A stretch of 64,000 nt of DNA from Martinezella lusitana (GCF_014207095.1 NZ_JACHBG010000001.1:806001-870000), one strand, 5' to 3'. Shown: positions 44,226-55,552, numbered from the stretch's first letter. The notes: generated from the sequence alone by a model not told the origin. Translations and numbers: made by a program.

Positions 44226-45194
44226 ATGCTTCCCAATCCCACCCTTGACCAGCTGCAGGTGTTCCTGACCGTTGCAGAGTCCGGCAGCTTTTCCGCGGCT
44301 TCGCGCGTTCTCAATCGTGCGCAATCGGTCATCAGCTACACGATCGCCAATCTGGAGGCCCAGCTGGAAATGCCGCTGTTCGAGCGTTCCGGCTCGCGTC
44401 AGCCGAAGTTGACGGATGAGGGCAGGGTGATGCTGGAGGATGCGCGCCGGATCCTCGCCGATCTTCAGGTGATGCGCGCCAGGGTGAAGGGTCTGAAAAC
44501 CGGGCTTGAGGCGGAGGTGGCTGTCGCCATCAGCGTCATGGTCCCTGTGCACGCCACCGTCGAGGTGCTGCGCGAATTCCGCGATCGCTTTCCTTATGTG
44601 TCGCTGCGGCTCGATACGGGCGAGCTCGGCACGATGATGGAGCTGGTCAATAGTGGCAAGTCGACCATCGGTATCGGCGGCGCTGTCGTCAAACAGGATG
44701 ATGCGCTGGTCATCGAGCGTATCGGCCACTCCTTCATGATGCCGGTCGCTGCACCCACGCATCCGCTGGCGCAGCTCGGAAGGCCGCTGACGCTGGCGGA
44801 TGTGCGCGAAGAGGTTCAGCTTGTCGTCACCGATGCTTCAAGCCTCACCAACGGCAAGGATTTCAATGTCCTGTCCTACAAGACCTGGCGCGTCAGCGAT
44901 ATCGCCACCAAGCATCAGCTGGTCAGAGGTGGTCTGGGCTGGGGCGGCTTGCCGGCATCCTTCATCATGGAAGATTTGCAGAAAGGCCGGCTCGTGCCGC
45001 TGCCTCTCGATGCCTACGATCAAAGCGAATATCCGATCTATGCCATCCGCAAGCTCGATAATCCGCCCGGACCGGCTGCAGCGTGGATGATTGAAGCTTT
45101 TCGCTCCCGTCTGTCGCACTGCCCGAACCAGGCGGATTTCAAGGCGGCGGTCGAGATGTTTAATCCTGAAGAAAAGCGCTTGGCCGCTGAGTGA
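44226..45194 (+). CDS. LysR family transcriptional regulator
   Basis: A 322-residue regulator. The HTH is at the N-terminus (LDQLQVFLTVAESGSFSAAS, then AQSVISYTIANLEAQ); a periplasmic-binding-like effector domain follows from about residue 90. It is divergent from the azoreductase gene, its probable target; LysR-azoR pairs often sense quinones or electrophiles. The length is normal. Confidence 0.93.
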   Translation: MLPNPTLDQLQVFLTVAESGSFSAASRVLNRAQSVISYTIANLEAQLEMPLFERSGSRQPKLTDEGRVMLEDARRILADLQVMRARVKGLKTGLEAEVAVAISVMVPVHATVEVLREFRDRFPYVSLRLDTGELGTMMELVNSGKSTIGIGGAVVKQDDALVIERIGHSFMMPVAAPTHPLAQLGRPLTLADVREEVQLVVTDASSLTNGKDFNVLSYKTWRVSDIATKHQLVRGGLGWGGLPASFIMEDLQKGRLVPLPLDAYDQSEYPIYAIRKLDNPPGPAAAWMIEAFRSRLSHCPNQADFKAAVEMFNPEEKRLAAE

Positions 45195-45214
45195 AAGTCC
45201 TCTCCTCGCTCAAG

Positions 45215-45312
45215 CAATTCCAGGAAAAGTGCATAGCGGTTTTCCGTTCGGAATTGCGTAAAAATAAGATGAGAGAGCGGTCCAGAATTTCCGTGAAAAA
45301 CTGAACCGCTCT
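45215..45312. repeat. RIME-like double-palindrome element
   Basis: Two hairpins occupy 98 bases. CAATTCC + GGAAAA pair with TTTTCC + GGAATTG (45215-45256), and AGAGCGGTCCAG pairs with CTGAACCGCTCT with one mismatch (45274-45312). This double-palindrome design and ~100-bp size match the rhizobial intergenic mosaic element (RIME1). It sits between the convergent LysR and cpdB-like genes and may end transcription from both sides. Confidence 0.7.
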
Positions 45313-45338
45313 TAAGGAGAGGGCCTTTCGTTGCGGGC

Positions 45339-47327
<1,989 letters not shown>

Positions 47328-47465
47328 GGAACACTCCTTCAACGATAGGGCTATTGTCCGTCGATCATCTCTCGGGCGAGCGGAGATTAGGACGATTTGC
47401 GAAGGTGTGCACCAGGAATGTGACAGGCTTATTGTGGTTGTGAGTCCGCAAACGTGAACTTTTGA

Positions 47466-47825
47466 TCAGCGTTTCAGAACCGGCTTTATGTCCTTGTGGA
47501 AAAAGCGAAAATAGGAAGCGACCTTTGCCGATGCATTGGACGAGCGGTCGAATTCGATGCCGATGCGGCCATTGTGGGTCCAGCGCACGAAGCCATCCAG
47601 CAAACCGATATCATCGCACTCGACACGAACCTTGCTGCCGGCTGCGGCATAGAGCGGCGATTGCAGATCGAGAGCGATCCCGTTTGTGGAAATATCGACC
47701 ACACGACCGGCGACAAGCTTGGTGAAGTAGCGAACCTGGCCCGTCAACCGGGCATGGTGGCGCGGCGAACCTCGTGTCTTGATTTTGAGATTGCCTTGCA
47801 CGAGAGATTTCGAAGAGAACTGCAT
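47466..47825 (-). CDS. PilZ domain protein (c-di-GMP receptor)
   Basis: A 119-residue single PilZ domain. Both c-di-GMP-binding motifs are intact: RxxxR as RHHAR (22-26) and D-x-S-x-x-G as DISTNG (44-49). The start at 47825 follows GGGATAA; the frame is open upstream to 48215 but overlaps a divergent gene. It probably changes motility or polysaccharide synthesis when it binds c-di-GMP; there is no effector next to it. Confidence 0.85.
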   Translation of the reverse strand: MQFSSKSLVQGNLKIKTRGSPRHHARLTGQVRYFTKLVAGRVVDISTNGIALDLQSPLYAAAGSKVRVECDDIGLLDGFVRWTHNGRIGIEFDRSSNASAKVASYFRFFHKDIKPVLKR

Positions 47826-47987
47826 GATGTTATCCCAGCCCTTGCATCTTTTCACATCTTGGATAGCAGGTGTGCATTGAGAGATGCTTAGGGTGATCGC
47901 TAAGATTGTAGCGAGCCGTCCCGAATCGGACCGAACTTGGGTGCCCGAGCCGCGACCGGCGATAGGACTATTAAAGAGGTGCGGAAC

Positions 47988-48791
47988 ATGCGTATCGTAT
48001 CGTTGAATGCTTGGGGAGGCCGGCTGCATGAGCCGCTGATGCGCTATCTTGTGGACGTCAATGCGGACGTTCTGTGCCTGCAGGAAGTGGTTCGCACACA
48101 GGATGCGGACGCAGGATGGCTGGTCTATCGCGATCATGGCGTCGAACTTCCGCAGCGCGCCAACCTCTTCGAGGAGTTGAAAGCTGCTTTGCCGGCTTAT
48201 GATGCCTTCTTCCATCCGGTTGCTAGGGGCGATCTCTTCGACGGCGACCGGCGGCTCTTCTCCGAGTTCGGGTTAGCGACCTTTGTGCGCAGGACGCACC
48301 CGGTCATTGCTCAGGCGGCGCGCTTCGTCCATGGGGATTTTTCGAGCGATGGCTATGGGCCGCACCCGCGCTCGCGCAACGCTCATTGTATCCGCCTGTT
48401 CGACTATCGACGCGGTTCTCCCATCACGATTGCCCATATGCATGGCCTGCGCGATCTTGAGGGCAAGGGTGACACACCAGCACGCCGCCATCAGGCCAAT
48501 GCCTTGGTGGATTTGATCGGGCAGGTAAGACAGGAAGGTGACCGACTTGTCGTTTGCGGCGATTTCAATCTGCTACCGGGCAGTGAAACCTTCGAAATAC
48601 TGGGCAGGCTGGGATTGATCGATCTTGTCACCTTGCGAGGACATGACGACACGCGCACCTCTCACTATCGCAAGCAGCCACGTTTTGCTGATTACATGCT
48701 GGTGACGCCGGATATCGAGGTCATCGACTTCGATCCGGTTGCCGAGCCCGAAGTTTCCGATCACCGCGCATTGCTGCTGGATATTCGCTAA
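47988..48791 (+). CDS. Endonuclease/exonuclease/phosphatase family protein
   Basis: A 267-residue EEP-fold protein. The ATG at 47988 follows AGAGGTGCGG. Motifs in order: LNAWGG (5-10), LQEV with the metal-binding Glu, GDFN in the second half, and SDHRALLL near the C-terminus. These contain the metal and catalytic His/Asp residues of the DNase I-like fold. It could act on nucleic acid or on phospho-lipids/inositides; no signal peptide was seen. It converges with the Lrp gene, 6 bases apart. Confidence 0.82.
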   Translation: MRIVSLNAWGGRLHEPLMRYLVDVNADVLCLQEVVRTQDADAGWLVYRDHGVELPQRANLFEELKAALPAYDAFFHPVARGDLFDGDRRLFSEFGLATFVRRTHPVIAQAARFVHGDFSSDGYGPHPRSRNAHCIRLFDYRRGSPITIAHMHGLRDLEGKGDTPARRHQANALVDLIGQVRQEGDRLVVCGDFNLLPGSETFEILGRLGLIDLVTLRGHDDTRTSHYRKQPRFADYMLVTPDIEVIDFDPVAEPEVSDHRALLLDIR

Positions 48792-48797
48792 CGAAGG

Positions 48798-49259
48798 TCA
48801 GAGGCCGACATTCGGCCGCTCGATGACTTCGCGCAATGCGAAGCTCGAATTGATCTTCACGACATGGGGCAGGGCGGAGAGCCAGTCGCGATGGATGCGC
48901 TCGTAGTCCTCAAGGTCCCGCGCAGCGACGCGCAGGATATAGTCGTACTCGCCGGACATGAGGTAGCAGGCAAGCACGTTCGGACAGCGTTTCACCGCCG
49001 TCTCGAATTCCGAGAGCGTCTTGGCAAACTGGCCGGACAGCGAGATATGCACGATGGCAATCATCTTGTAGTCCAGCGCCTTCTGCGAGAGATGCGCGTG
49101 GTAGCCGGCAATTACGCCGCTCTTTTCGAGGATATCGAGCCTTCGCGAGCAGGCTGAGGGGGACAGGCCGACTTTTTCGGCCAGTTCCGCATTGGTGATC
49201 CTCGCATTCTGCTGCAGCATCCGCAGAATCGAATGATCTATGGCGTCGAGGTCGGACAT
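48798..49259 (-). CDS. Lrp/AsnC family transcriptional regulator (probable regulator of ald)
   Basis: A 153-residue regulator with an N-terminal HTH (LDAIDHSILRMLQQNARITN, then KVGLSPSACSRRLDILEKSGV) and a C-terminal RAM ligand domain (LSEFETAVKRCPNVLACYLMSGEYDY). It is divergent from alanine dehydrogenase with 150 bases between the starts, the same arrangement as the known AldR/BkdR-type control of ald, so it probably senses alanine. Confidence 0.92.
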   Translation of the reverse strand: MSDLDAIDHSILRMLQQNARITNAELAEKVGLSPSACSRRLDILEKSGVIAGYHAHLSQKALDYKMIAIVHISLSGQFAKTLSEFETAVKRCPNVLACYLMSGEYDYILRVAARDLEDYERIHRDWLSALPHVVKINSSFALREVIERPNVGL

Positions 49260-49409
49260 TCGAAGAACTTTCGAAAAAACTCCTGTTCGCGCAATAAATC
49301 ACGAAAAATGACTGCAGCGCAAATTGTCTTTGCAAGGACATTGCGGGGCTGTGGTGGTCTGATTTCCATCGGAGAAAATAAGACGCACAAGCATTCGAGG
49401 AGGAGTGAA

Positions 49410-50528
49410 ATGCGCGTTGGTTGCCCCAAGGAAATCAAGAACCACGAATATAGAGTCGGCCTGACGCCGGCGTCGGTTCGCGAATATGTCGCCCACGGCC
49501 ACGAGGTCTGGGTGGAAACGAAAGCCGGTGCCGGTATCGGAGCCGACGATCACGCCTATGTTGCCGCCGGCGCAAAGATCGCCGCGAGCGCCAAGGATAT
49601 TTTCGAGAAGTGCGACATGATCGTGAAGGTCAAGGAGCCGCAGCCCTCGGAGTGGGCGCAGCTTCGTGAAGGCCAGCTTCTCTATACCTACCTGCACCTT
49701 GCGCCCGATCCGGAGCAGACCAAGGGCCTGCTGGCCTCGGGCGTGACCGCCGTCGCCTACGAAACGGTGACTGACGAGCGCGGTGGCCTACCGCTTCTGG
49801 CGCCGATGTCCGAAGTTGCCGGCCGCCTGTCCATCCAGGCGGGTGCCACGGCTTTGCAGAAGGCCAATGGCGGCCTCGGCATCCTGCTCGGCGGCGTGCC
49901 GGGCGTGCTTCCGGCCAAGGTGACGATCATCGGCGGCGGCGTCGTCGGCCTGCATGCCGCCAAAATGGCGGCAGGCCTCGGCGCAGACGTCAGCATCCTT
50001 GATCGCTCGCTGCCGCGCCTACGCCAGCTCGACGATATCTTCAATGGCCGCGTTCATACGCGTTATTCCAGCATTCAGGCACTGGAAGAAGAAGTATTCT
50101 CCGCCGATCTCGTCATCGGCGCAGTGCTGATCCCTGGCGCCGCCGCGCCGAAGCTGGTCACGCGCGAAATGCTGTCAGGCATGAAGAAAGGCTCTGTCAT
50201 CGTCGACGTCGCCATCGACCAGGGCGGCTGTTTCGAAACCTCGCACGCGACCACTCATTCCGAGCCGACCTATGTGGTCGATGGCGTCGTGCACTATTGT
50301 GTTGCCAACATGCCCGGCGCGGTACCCGTCACCTCGGCACATGCGTTGAACAACGCCACCATCTACTACGGCCTCGCCCTGGCGGATCGTGGCCTCCGGG
50401 CCATTGCGGAAGACAAGCACCTCCGCAACGGCCTGAATGTTCATAAGGGCCGCGTCACCAACAAGCCGGTAGCCGAAGCGTTGGGCTACGAGGCCGTCGC
50501 GCCCGAAAGCATCCTCAACGTAGCCTGA
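49410..50528 (+). CDS. ald: Alanine dehydrogenase
   Basis: Ald catalyses NAD-dependent L-alanine oxidation to pyruvate and ammonia, and the reverse. The ATG at 49410 follows GAGGAGGAG and gives 372 residues starting MRVGCPKEIKNHEYRVGLTP. Catalytic motifs VKVKEP (lysine) and YTYLHLAP (histidine) are present, as is the NAD-binding GGGVVGLHAAKMAAGLGA. It is divergently paired with an Lrp regulator. In rhizobia Ald takes part in alanine use and in bacteroid alanine production. Confidence 0.96.
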   Translation: MRVGCPKEIKNHEYRVGLTPASVREYVAHGHEVWVETKAGAGIGADDHAYVAAGAKIAASAKDIFEKCDMIVKVKEPQPSEWAQLREGQLLYTYLHLAPDPEQTKGLLASGVTAVAYETVTDERGGLPLLAPMSEVAGRLSIQAGATALQKANGGLGILLGGVPGVLPAKVTIIGGGVVGLHAAKMAAGLGADVSILDRSLPRLRQLDDIFNGRVHTRYSSIQALEEEVFSADLVIGAVLIPGAAAPKLVTREMLSGMKKGSVIVDVAIDQGGCFETSHATTHSEPTYVVDGVVHYCVANMPGAVPVTSAHALNNATIYYGLALADRGLRAIAEDKHLRNGLNVHKGRVTNKPVAEALGYEAVAPESILNVA

Positions 50529-50534
50529 TACCAA

Positions 50535-51044
50535 TCAGATAAAGGCGCCGGCATCCGCAAGTGCCGGCGTCTCGACTTTGTCGATCCGGCACTGATAGCA
50601 ATTGTTGCGTGCCGAGCGGACGTGGACATAGGCAATGTCGGGCCGTCCCAGCAGTGCTGCCGCATAGGCGGGAATATCTCCGGTCGGCGTCACCGCGCCG
50701 GTGCCGTAGACGATGCGATCGTTCTTTCCGTAGCCGCGCACGATGAAATCCCGGCTGCTCGCCAGTACCGGCGGCAGGACTTCTTCCGCTGCATAGCGCT
50801 TGCAGGGCGTCTGGTGCAGGAAGATCGGGCCGGTCTCCGCATAGGGCTGCGGTTCCGGAAAGGGACGATAGGCGAAGACGAACAGTTCCTCGCCGGCGTT
50901 TATGTTGCGCAGGCAGTGCCGGCAGGGATGGCCTGGGCCGTCTGAAACCATGGTTTCAGGCTGGTGGCCATAGGCATCCGCGCCGCCACTCCAGAGAACT
51001 TCCGCGTCGGATGTCGGCATGGCTGCAAAAGCGATGGAAGGCAT
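50535..51044 (-). CDS. DUF1203 family protein
   Basis: A 169-residue protein. The start at 51044 (MPSIAFAAMPTSDAEVLWSG) follows GAAAGGAG. The segment HPCRHCLRNINAGEE, then YRPF...PYAETGPIFLH and CKRYA, is the DUF1203 signature, with conserved cysteines and a histidine that may bind metal. The function is unknown. It converges with ald, 6 bases apart. Confidence 0.8.
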   Translation of the reverse strand: MPSIAFAAMPTSDAEVLWSGGADAYGHQPETMVSDGPGHPCRHCLRNINAGEELFVFAYRPFPEPQPYAETGPIFLHQTPCKRYAAEEVLPPVLASSRDFIVRGYGKNDRIVYGTGAVTPTGDIPAYAAALLGRPDIAYVHVRSARNNCYQCRIDKVETPALADAGAFI

Positions 51045-51153
51045 GGCAGAACTCCTTTCGAGATCTGCCATGTGATGCGCTGAAGCGAGATGGGAAACCA
51101 CCCGATTCCTGCTGCCGGACGGAAAGCCGCCGCGTTCAGGTGTTGGAAATGCC

Positions 51154-51726
51154 TTAGCCGTTCTTTGCGAGTTCCAGCAGCTCTTTGTCGCTCAAGGGGC
51201 GGACGATGCCCTTGCCGGTGGAAATCGGCGAGAAACCGAACATCTGATAGAGCTGAAGCGCTCGCGGGTGATCGAGATCGTTGGTGGTCGTCACGATGCG
51301 CTGCGGGTTCAACGACCATATGGCATAGAGCGACTGGAGCAGGAACCACTTGCCGATGCCGAGGCCGAGCGCATGCTCGATAAGGCCGAAATGGCTGAGC
51401 TCGATCGTTTCCTCATCCTGGCGGAAATATTCGAAGAAGCCGGCAGGAGCGCCGTTGACGTAGAGCACGCTGATATCGTTGCGCTGGTCGTGAAGCACAG
51501 CAGCCAGTTCCTCGTCGGAGAGGCGAAGGCGATCCACCCAGTGCCAGCGCGCGCCGACCTGACGATACAGATAACGATAGAACGGCAGGGGAATGCCGGG
51601 CGAACGCATGATGGCCGTCTGGATGTTGACAGGCACCGCCAGGCTGGTCTTGGGCGGTGCGGTCATCTCCAGACGGGTGATGTGAACCTTGATCGACGAA
51701 GGTGTTTTCACGATCTTGATGCTCAA
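51154..51726 (-). CDS. GNAT family N-acetyltransferase
   Basis: A 190-residue acetyltransferase. The centre (DISVLYVNGAPAGFFEYFR) and the acetyl-CoA-binding part (HALGLGIGKWFLLQS) follow the GNAT pattern; YQMFGFSPI is the conserved C-terminal strand. The start is taken as TTG 51726, which overlaps the sseA stop (TTGA) and couples translation; an ATG at 51666 is possible but has its GGAG too close. The substrate is unknown. It is the last gene of the cysK-alaX-sseA unit. Confidence 0.8.
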   Translation of the reverse strand: MSIKIVKTPSSIKVHITRLEMTAPPKTSLAVPVNIQTAIMRSPGIPLPFYRYLYRQVGARWHWVDRLRLSDEELAAVLHDQRNDISVLYVNGAPAGFFEYFRQDEETIELSHFGLIEHALGLGIGKWFLLQSLYAIWSLNPQRIVTTTNDLDHPRALQLYQMFGFSPISTGKGIVRPLSDKELLELAKNG

Positions 51727-52580
51727 TCTTGACCGGTGACGATGGGGGTATCCGTGCGGCTGCCCCATTCCGACCAGGAGCCGTCATAGAGCCTGTTGCT
51801 GCCATGGCCGAGAGATTCGAGCGCCAGCGTAATGATTGCGGCAGTAATCCCCGAGCCGCAGGTCGTTACGACAGGTTTTTCCAGATTGATACCCGCTTTC
51901 TCGATCGTCTCGCGCAGTTCCGGCAGGGATTTGAATTTGCCGTTCGTGGCGAAGACGCCCGATGGCAGGCTCCTTGCACCCGGCATGTGGCCGGAACGCA
52001 TGCCTTCGCGCGGCTCCGGTTCGGTTGCGGCAAAGCGGCCGGCGCTGCGGGCATCGGCGATCTGCGAGGAGCTGCTGTCGACAATGCTGCGCATCTCGTC
52101 GAGAGCGACGACGCGGTCGCCGTTGAACTTCGGCTTGAATGTTGCGGGCTCGAAGGCCGGTAGCGCCGTTTCCAGCGGCCGTCCTTCGGCCTTCCAGCCA
52201 TCCAGGCCACCATCGAGCACGTAGACGTTCGGTGCGCCCATGACGATGTGGAACAGCCACCAGACGCGCGGCGAGGCAAACACGCCCGGGCCGTCATAGA
52301 CGACGATGCGATCCGTTTCGCTGATGCCGAGCTTGCCGACCTCCGCCGCAAAGAATTCGGGCGAGGGAACCATATGCGCCAGATTGGTCGAGTGATCGGC
52401 TATCTTGTCCTGATCGAAGCGGATGGCGCCTGGAATATGGCCACCGGCATATTCGGCGTCGGCATTGCGCTTCTGCGCCGGCAGATAGAAGGACGCATCG
52501 AGAATGCGCAGATCCTTGGCGCCCAGCTCGCTTTGCAGCCACTCGGCGGATACGACGAAACGGCTCTTGTCCGCTGCCAT
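51723..52580 (-). CDS. sseA: 3-mercaptopyruvate sulfurtransferase
   Basis: SseA moves sulfur from 3-mercaptopyruvate to thiol or cyanide acceptors. The 285-residue protein has two rhodanese domains (about 1-140 and 150-285). The active-site loop is CGSGIT with Cys241; the small CGSG(V/I)T loop, not the CRKGVT loop, indicates mercaptopyruvate rather than thiosulfate as donor. It lies downstream of alaX and cysK, so it sits in a cysteine-metabolism unit. Confidence 0.92.
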   Translation of the reverse strand: MAADKSRFVVSAEWLQSELGAKDLRILDASFYLPAQKRNADAEYAGGHIPGAIRFDQDKIADHSTNLAHMVPSPEFFAAEVGKLGISETDRIVVYDGPGVFASPRVWWLFHIVMGAPNVYVLDGGLDGWKAEGRPLETALPAFEPATFKPKFNGDRVVALDEMRSIVDSSSSQIADARSAGRFAATEPEPREGMRSGHMPGARSLPSGVFATNGKFKSLPELRETIEKAGINLEKPVVTTCGSGITAAIITLALESLGHGSNRLYDGSWSEWGSRTDTPIVTGQD

Positions 52581-52646
52581 GATGATCTCTCCCTGCTGTA
52601 GTTTATTGGTCTTGATGTCGAGATATGGAGACGAGCGCCAGCCCGG

Positions 52647-53384
52647 TCAATTCTCGTCGGCCGGCGTGCCGAAGCGAATGCGGAAGCGGCGGTTTTCCTT
52701 GCCCTTCTTCTCGATCTTGGCGATGTAGATCGCGCCGACCTCCTGCGTCTCCGACACATGCGTGCCGCCGCAGGGCTGGCTGTCGACGGCCGAATCCTCG
52801 CCGATGCAGACGAGGCTCACGCGACCGAGGCCCATCGGTGGGCGCACATTCTTGGATTTGACAATGCCCGGATTGGCAATCAGTTCCTCGTCGGTGATCC
52901 ACTGGACGAAAACCGGATGGTTCTCGTTGACCAGCGCCATCATTCGCGCCGTCACCTCGTCTTTGTCGATCGTCTCGCTCATGTCGAAATCGACGCGGCT
53001 TTCCTCTTCGCCGACAGCAGCGCCAGTGATCGGATAGGAGCAAACCACCGAGAGCAGGTGGCAGGCGGTGTGCATGCGCATCAGCTTGTAGCGGCGCGGC
53101 CAATCGACGTGCAGCACCAGCTTTTCGCCGACGATGGGCAATGGTTCGCCCTCGAGCGGCACATGGATGATGATATCCTTGATCGGACCATGCTTCGTCT
53201 GGCCGAGCATGATCCTGGAGCCGTCACCGCGCTCCAGAAAACCGGTGTCGCCCGGCTGACCGCCCGAGGTGGCGTAGAAACAGGTCTGATCAAGCTCAAT
53301 GCCCCCGTCTTCGTGGATCGCGGTTACCATTGCTTCAGCGGTCGACAGATAGAAATCGTCACGATAGAGGGCATTGACGGTCAT
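52647..53384 (-). CDS. Alanyl-tRNA editing protein (AlaX family)
   Basis: A 245-residue trans-editing hydrolase related to the AlaRS editing domain; it deacylates mischarged tRNA-Ala. The zinc site is intact: HTACH (His105, His109) and CGGTH (Cys205, His209). The N-terminal part with QTCFYATSGGQPGDTG is the second conserved block. It starts 4 bases after the cysK stop, so cysK and alaX are co-translated. Specificity (Ser, Gly or another amino acid) is open. Confidence 0.92.
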   Translation of the reverse strand: MTVNALYRDDFYLSTAEAMVTAIHEDGGIELDQTCFYATSGGQPGDTGFLERGDGSRIMLGQTKHGPIKDIIIHVPLEGEPLPIVGEKLVLHVDWPRRYKLMRMHTACHLLSVVCSYPITGAAVGEEESRVDFDMSETIDKDEVTARMMALVNENHPVFVQWITDEELIANPGIVKSKNVRPPMGLGRVSLVCIGEDSAVDSQPCGGTHVSETQEVGAIYIAKIEKKGKENRRFRIRFGTPADEN

Positions 53385-53388
53385 ATGA

Positions 53389-54429
53389 TCACGCTGTTGT
53401 TTCGTATGGGACGGCGATATCCGCCCGCTTTTCCAAATAGGCCGGCAACGGCAAGCCCTTGGACTTCAGGAAGTCGCGATTGAATAGCTTGGACTGATAG
53501 CGATTGCCGTAATCGCACAGGATGGTCACGATGGTATGTCCGGGACCGAGATCCCTGGCGAGGCGAACCGCGCCGGCGATATTGATGGCCGTCGAGCCGC
53601 CCAGGCACAGGCCCTCATGCTCGACCAGATCGAAGACGTAGGGAAGCGCTTCCGCATCGGTGATCTGATAGGCGTAATCGGGCGTAAAGCCCTGCAGGTT
53701 CGCCGTGATGCGGCCCTGGCCGATGCCTTCGGTGATCGAGGAGCCGGAGGATTTCAGCTCGCCGTTCTTATAGAACTCGTAGAGTGCGGCGCCTTCCGGA
53801 TCGGCAATGCCGATTTTGATATCTTTGTTGAAGGCGTGCAGGCCCATCGCGACGCCTGCCAGCGTGCCGCCAGAGCCGACCGAGCAGATGAAGCCGTCGA
53901 CCTTGCCATTCGTATCGGCCCAGATTTCCTTGGCCGTCGTCTCGACATGGGCCTGACGATTGGCGACGTTGTCGAACTGGTTCGCCCAGATCGCGCCGTT
54001 CGGCTCGGTCTTTGCCAGCTGTTCGGCAAGCCGGCCCGAAACCTTCACGTAGTTGTTCGGGTTCTTGTAGGGGACGGCCGGAACCTCGACCAGTTCGGCG
54101 CCGAGGAGCTTCAGTGCGTCCTTCTTTTCCTGGCTCTGGGTTTCCGGAATGACGATGACTGTGCGGTAGCCGAGCGCTTTGGCAACCAGCGTCAGGCCGA
54201 TGCCGGTATTGCCGGCAGTACCTTCGACGATGACGCCGCCGGGCCTCAGTAGGCCCTTCTTCTCGGCATCGCGGATGATGTAGAGCGCTGCGCGGTCCTT
54301 GACCGATTGGCCCGGATTCAAAAACTCGGCCTTGCCGAGAATGGTCGAGCCCGTCGCCTCGGAGGCGCCCTTGAGCTTGATCAACGGCGTATTGCCAATT
54401 GCTTCGAGGACGGACGGATGGACGGTCAT
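53389..54429 (-). CDS. cysK: Cysteine synthase A
   Basis: CysK makes cysteine from O-acetylserine and sulfide with PLP. The 346-residue protein has the PLP lysine Lys44 in GQSVKDRAALY, the GTAGNTGIG substrate/phosphate loop (near 70-77) and the C-terminal GGSTAINIAGA. It is slightly longer than the ~310-320 residues of typical CysK, as in many alphaproteobacteria. It heads a cysK-alaX-sseA-GNAT group on the minus strand. Confidence 0.93.
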   Translation of the reverse strand: MTVHPSVLEAIGNTPLIKLKGASEATGSTILGKAEFLNPGQSVKDRAALYIIRDAEKKGLLRPGGVIVEGTAGNTGIGLTLVAKALGYRTVIVIPETQSQEKKDALKLLGAELVEVPAVPYKNPNNYVKVSGRLAEQLAKTEPNGAIWANQFDNVANRQAHVETTAKEIWADTNGKVDGFICSVGSGGTLAGVAMGLHAFNKDIKIGIADPEGAALYEFYKNGELKSSGSSITEGIGQGRITANLQGFTPDYAYQITDAEALPYVFDLVEHEGLCLGGSTAINIAGAVRLARDLGPGHTIVTILCDYGNRYQSKLFNRDFLKSKGLPLPAYLEKRADIAVPYETTA

Positions 54430-54719
54430 TGGAATCTGCCTTCTGTTCGCAACTACTGTAAGAACGGTCTTTTCCCTTCACAAGGCTGCATAGGCAAGAA
54501 ATTCTGTTCCTCGCTATTTGTTCACGCCGCAAAATTCGACTTGGCGGCGATCATCTGCCTTTTCCTCGATTGGTATGTCTCCGTTTGGTGACATTGTTTT
54601 CCTCGCCAAGCCGCCAAACTGGCCGAAAGCGGCCACAATGATGCGCTAGTTCTAAAATGCCACGGACGACCGCTGTTTAAGCGTTTGATATAGGCGGCCG
54701 CCAGCCAAGGAGAAGAGCC

Positions 54720-55550
54720 ATGAGCCCGTTCATCGCACGCCCTGAACACGGAGTCGTCTGGATCACCGGCGCCAGTTCCGGTATCGGCCGCGCGCTTGCG
54801 CTGAAGCTGGCAGAAGAAGGCTATAAGGTTGCGGTTACAGCGCGCAGCCATGAGATGCTCCTGGCGTTGCAGGCTGAGGCGAGCGCGCTTGCAGGCAGCA
54901 TCGTTGTTCTCGACGGAGATGTCACCAATTCCGAGGATATGGAGCACACCGTTGCCGCTATCGAATATCAGCATGGCCCGGTTGCCCTGGTGGTTCTGAA
55001 CGCCGGCATCTATCTGCCGGCGCGGGGAGAGGATCTCAACCACGAAGTCTTCGAACGCAGCTTCGCCGTCAACCTTCATGGTGTCGTCAATTGTCTCGTT
55101 CCAGCAGTACGTCATATGCGGGCAAGAGGCTATGGCCAGATCGCATTCGTATCCTCCTTGGCGGGCTATAGCGGCCTGCCAGGTACGGCTGCCTACGGGG
55201 CCAGCAAAGCCGCCATCATCAATATGGCCGAGAGCCTGAAATTCGAACTCGACCGCATGGGTATCCATGTCCAGCTCGTCACGCCAGGCTATGTCGACAC
55301 GCCGTTGACGGCGCAGAACACATTCAAGATGCCGGATATGGTGTCGGCGCAGCAGGCGGCCGACGCGATCGCCGCAGGATTGAAATCGTCAACCTTCGAC
55401 ATCAGCTTCCCGAAGCGCATGGTCTATCGGGCAAAGCTGATGAGGTTCCTGCCCTATAGCCTCTATTTCCGAGTGCTCAGATATTTTCTCCGTAGCGGCC
55501 GCAAGCGCCGGGCGGTCGGAACGCCGGTGACCCCGCATCCGGCGGAATAG
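54720..55550 (+). CDS. SDR family oxidoreductase
   Basis: A 276-residue short-chain dehydrogenase. NAD(P) motif: WITGASSGIGRALA (15-28); LNAGIYLP marks the NAG strand; FVSSLAGYSG and YGASKAA carry the catalytic Ser, Tyr and Lys. AAGGAGAAGAG precedes the ATG. The C-terminal part with KRMVYRAKLMRFLPYSLYFR suggests a membrane-associated tail, as in many lipid-related SDRs, but the substrate is unknown. It converges with the photolyase gene, 2 bases apart. Confidence 0.9.
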   Translation: MSPFIARPEHGVVWITGASSGIGRALALKLAEEGYKVAVTARSHEMLLALQAEASALAGSIVVLDGDVTNSEDMEHTVAAIEYQHGPVALVVLNAGIYLPARGEDLNHEVFERSFAVNLHGVVNCLVPAVRHMRARGYGQIAFVSSLAGYSGLPGTAAYGASKAAIINMAESLKFELDRMGIHVQLVTPGYVDTPLTAQNTFKMPDMVSAQQAADAIAAGLKSSTFDISFPKRMVYRAKLMRFLPYSLYFRVLRYFLRSGRKRRAVGTPVTPHPAE

Positions 55551-55552
55551 GA

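Noticed and set aside
47345..47470. Pho box upstream of the CpdB-like gene
   Set aside because: A single GTGACAG is present near 47430, but the second half at the right spacing matches only 3 of 7 bases.
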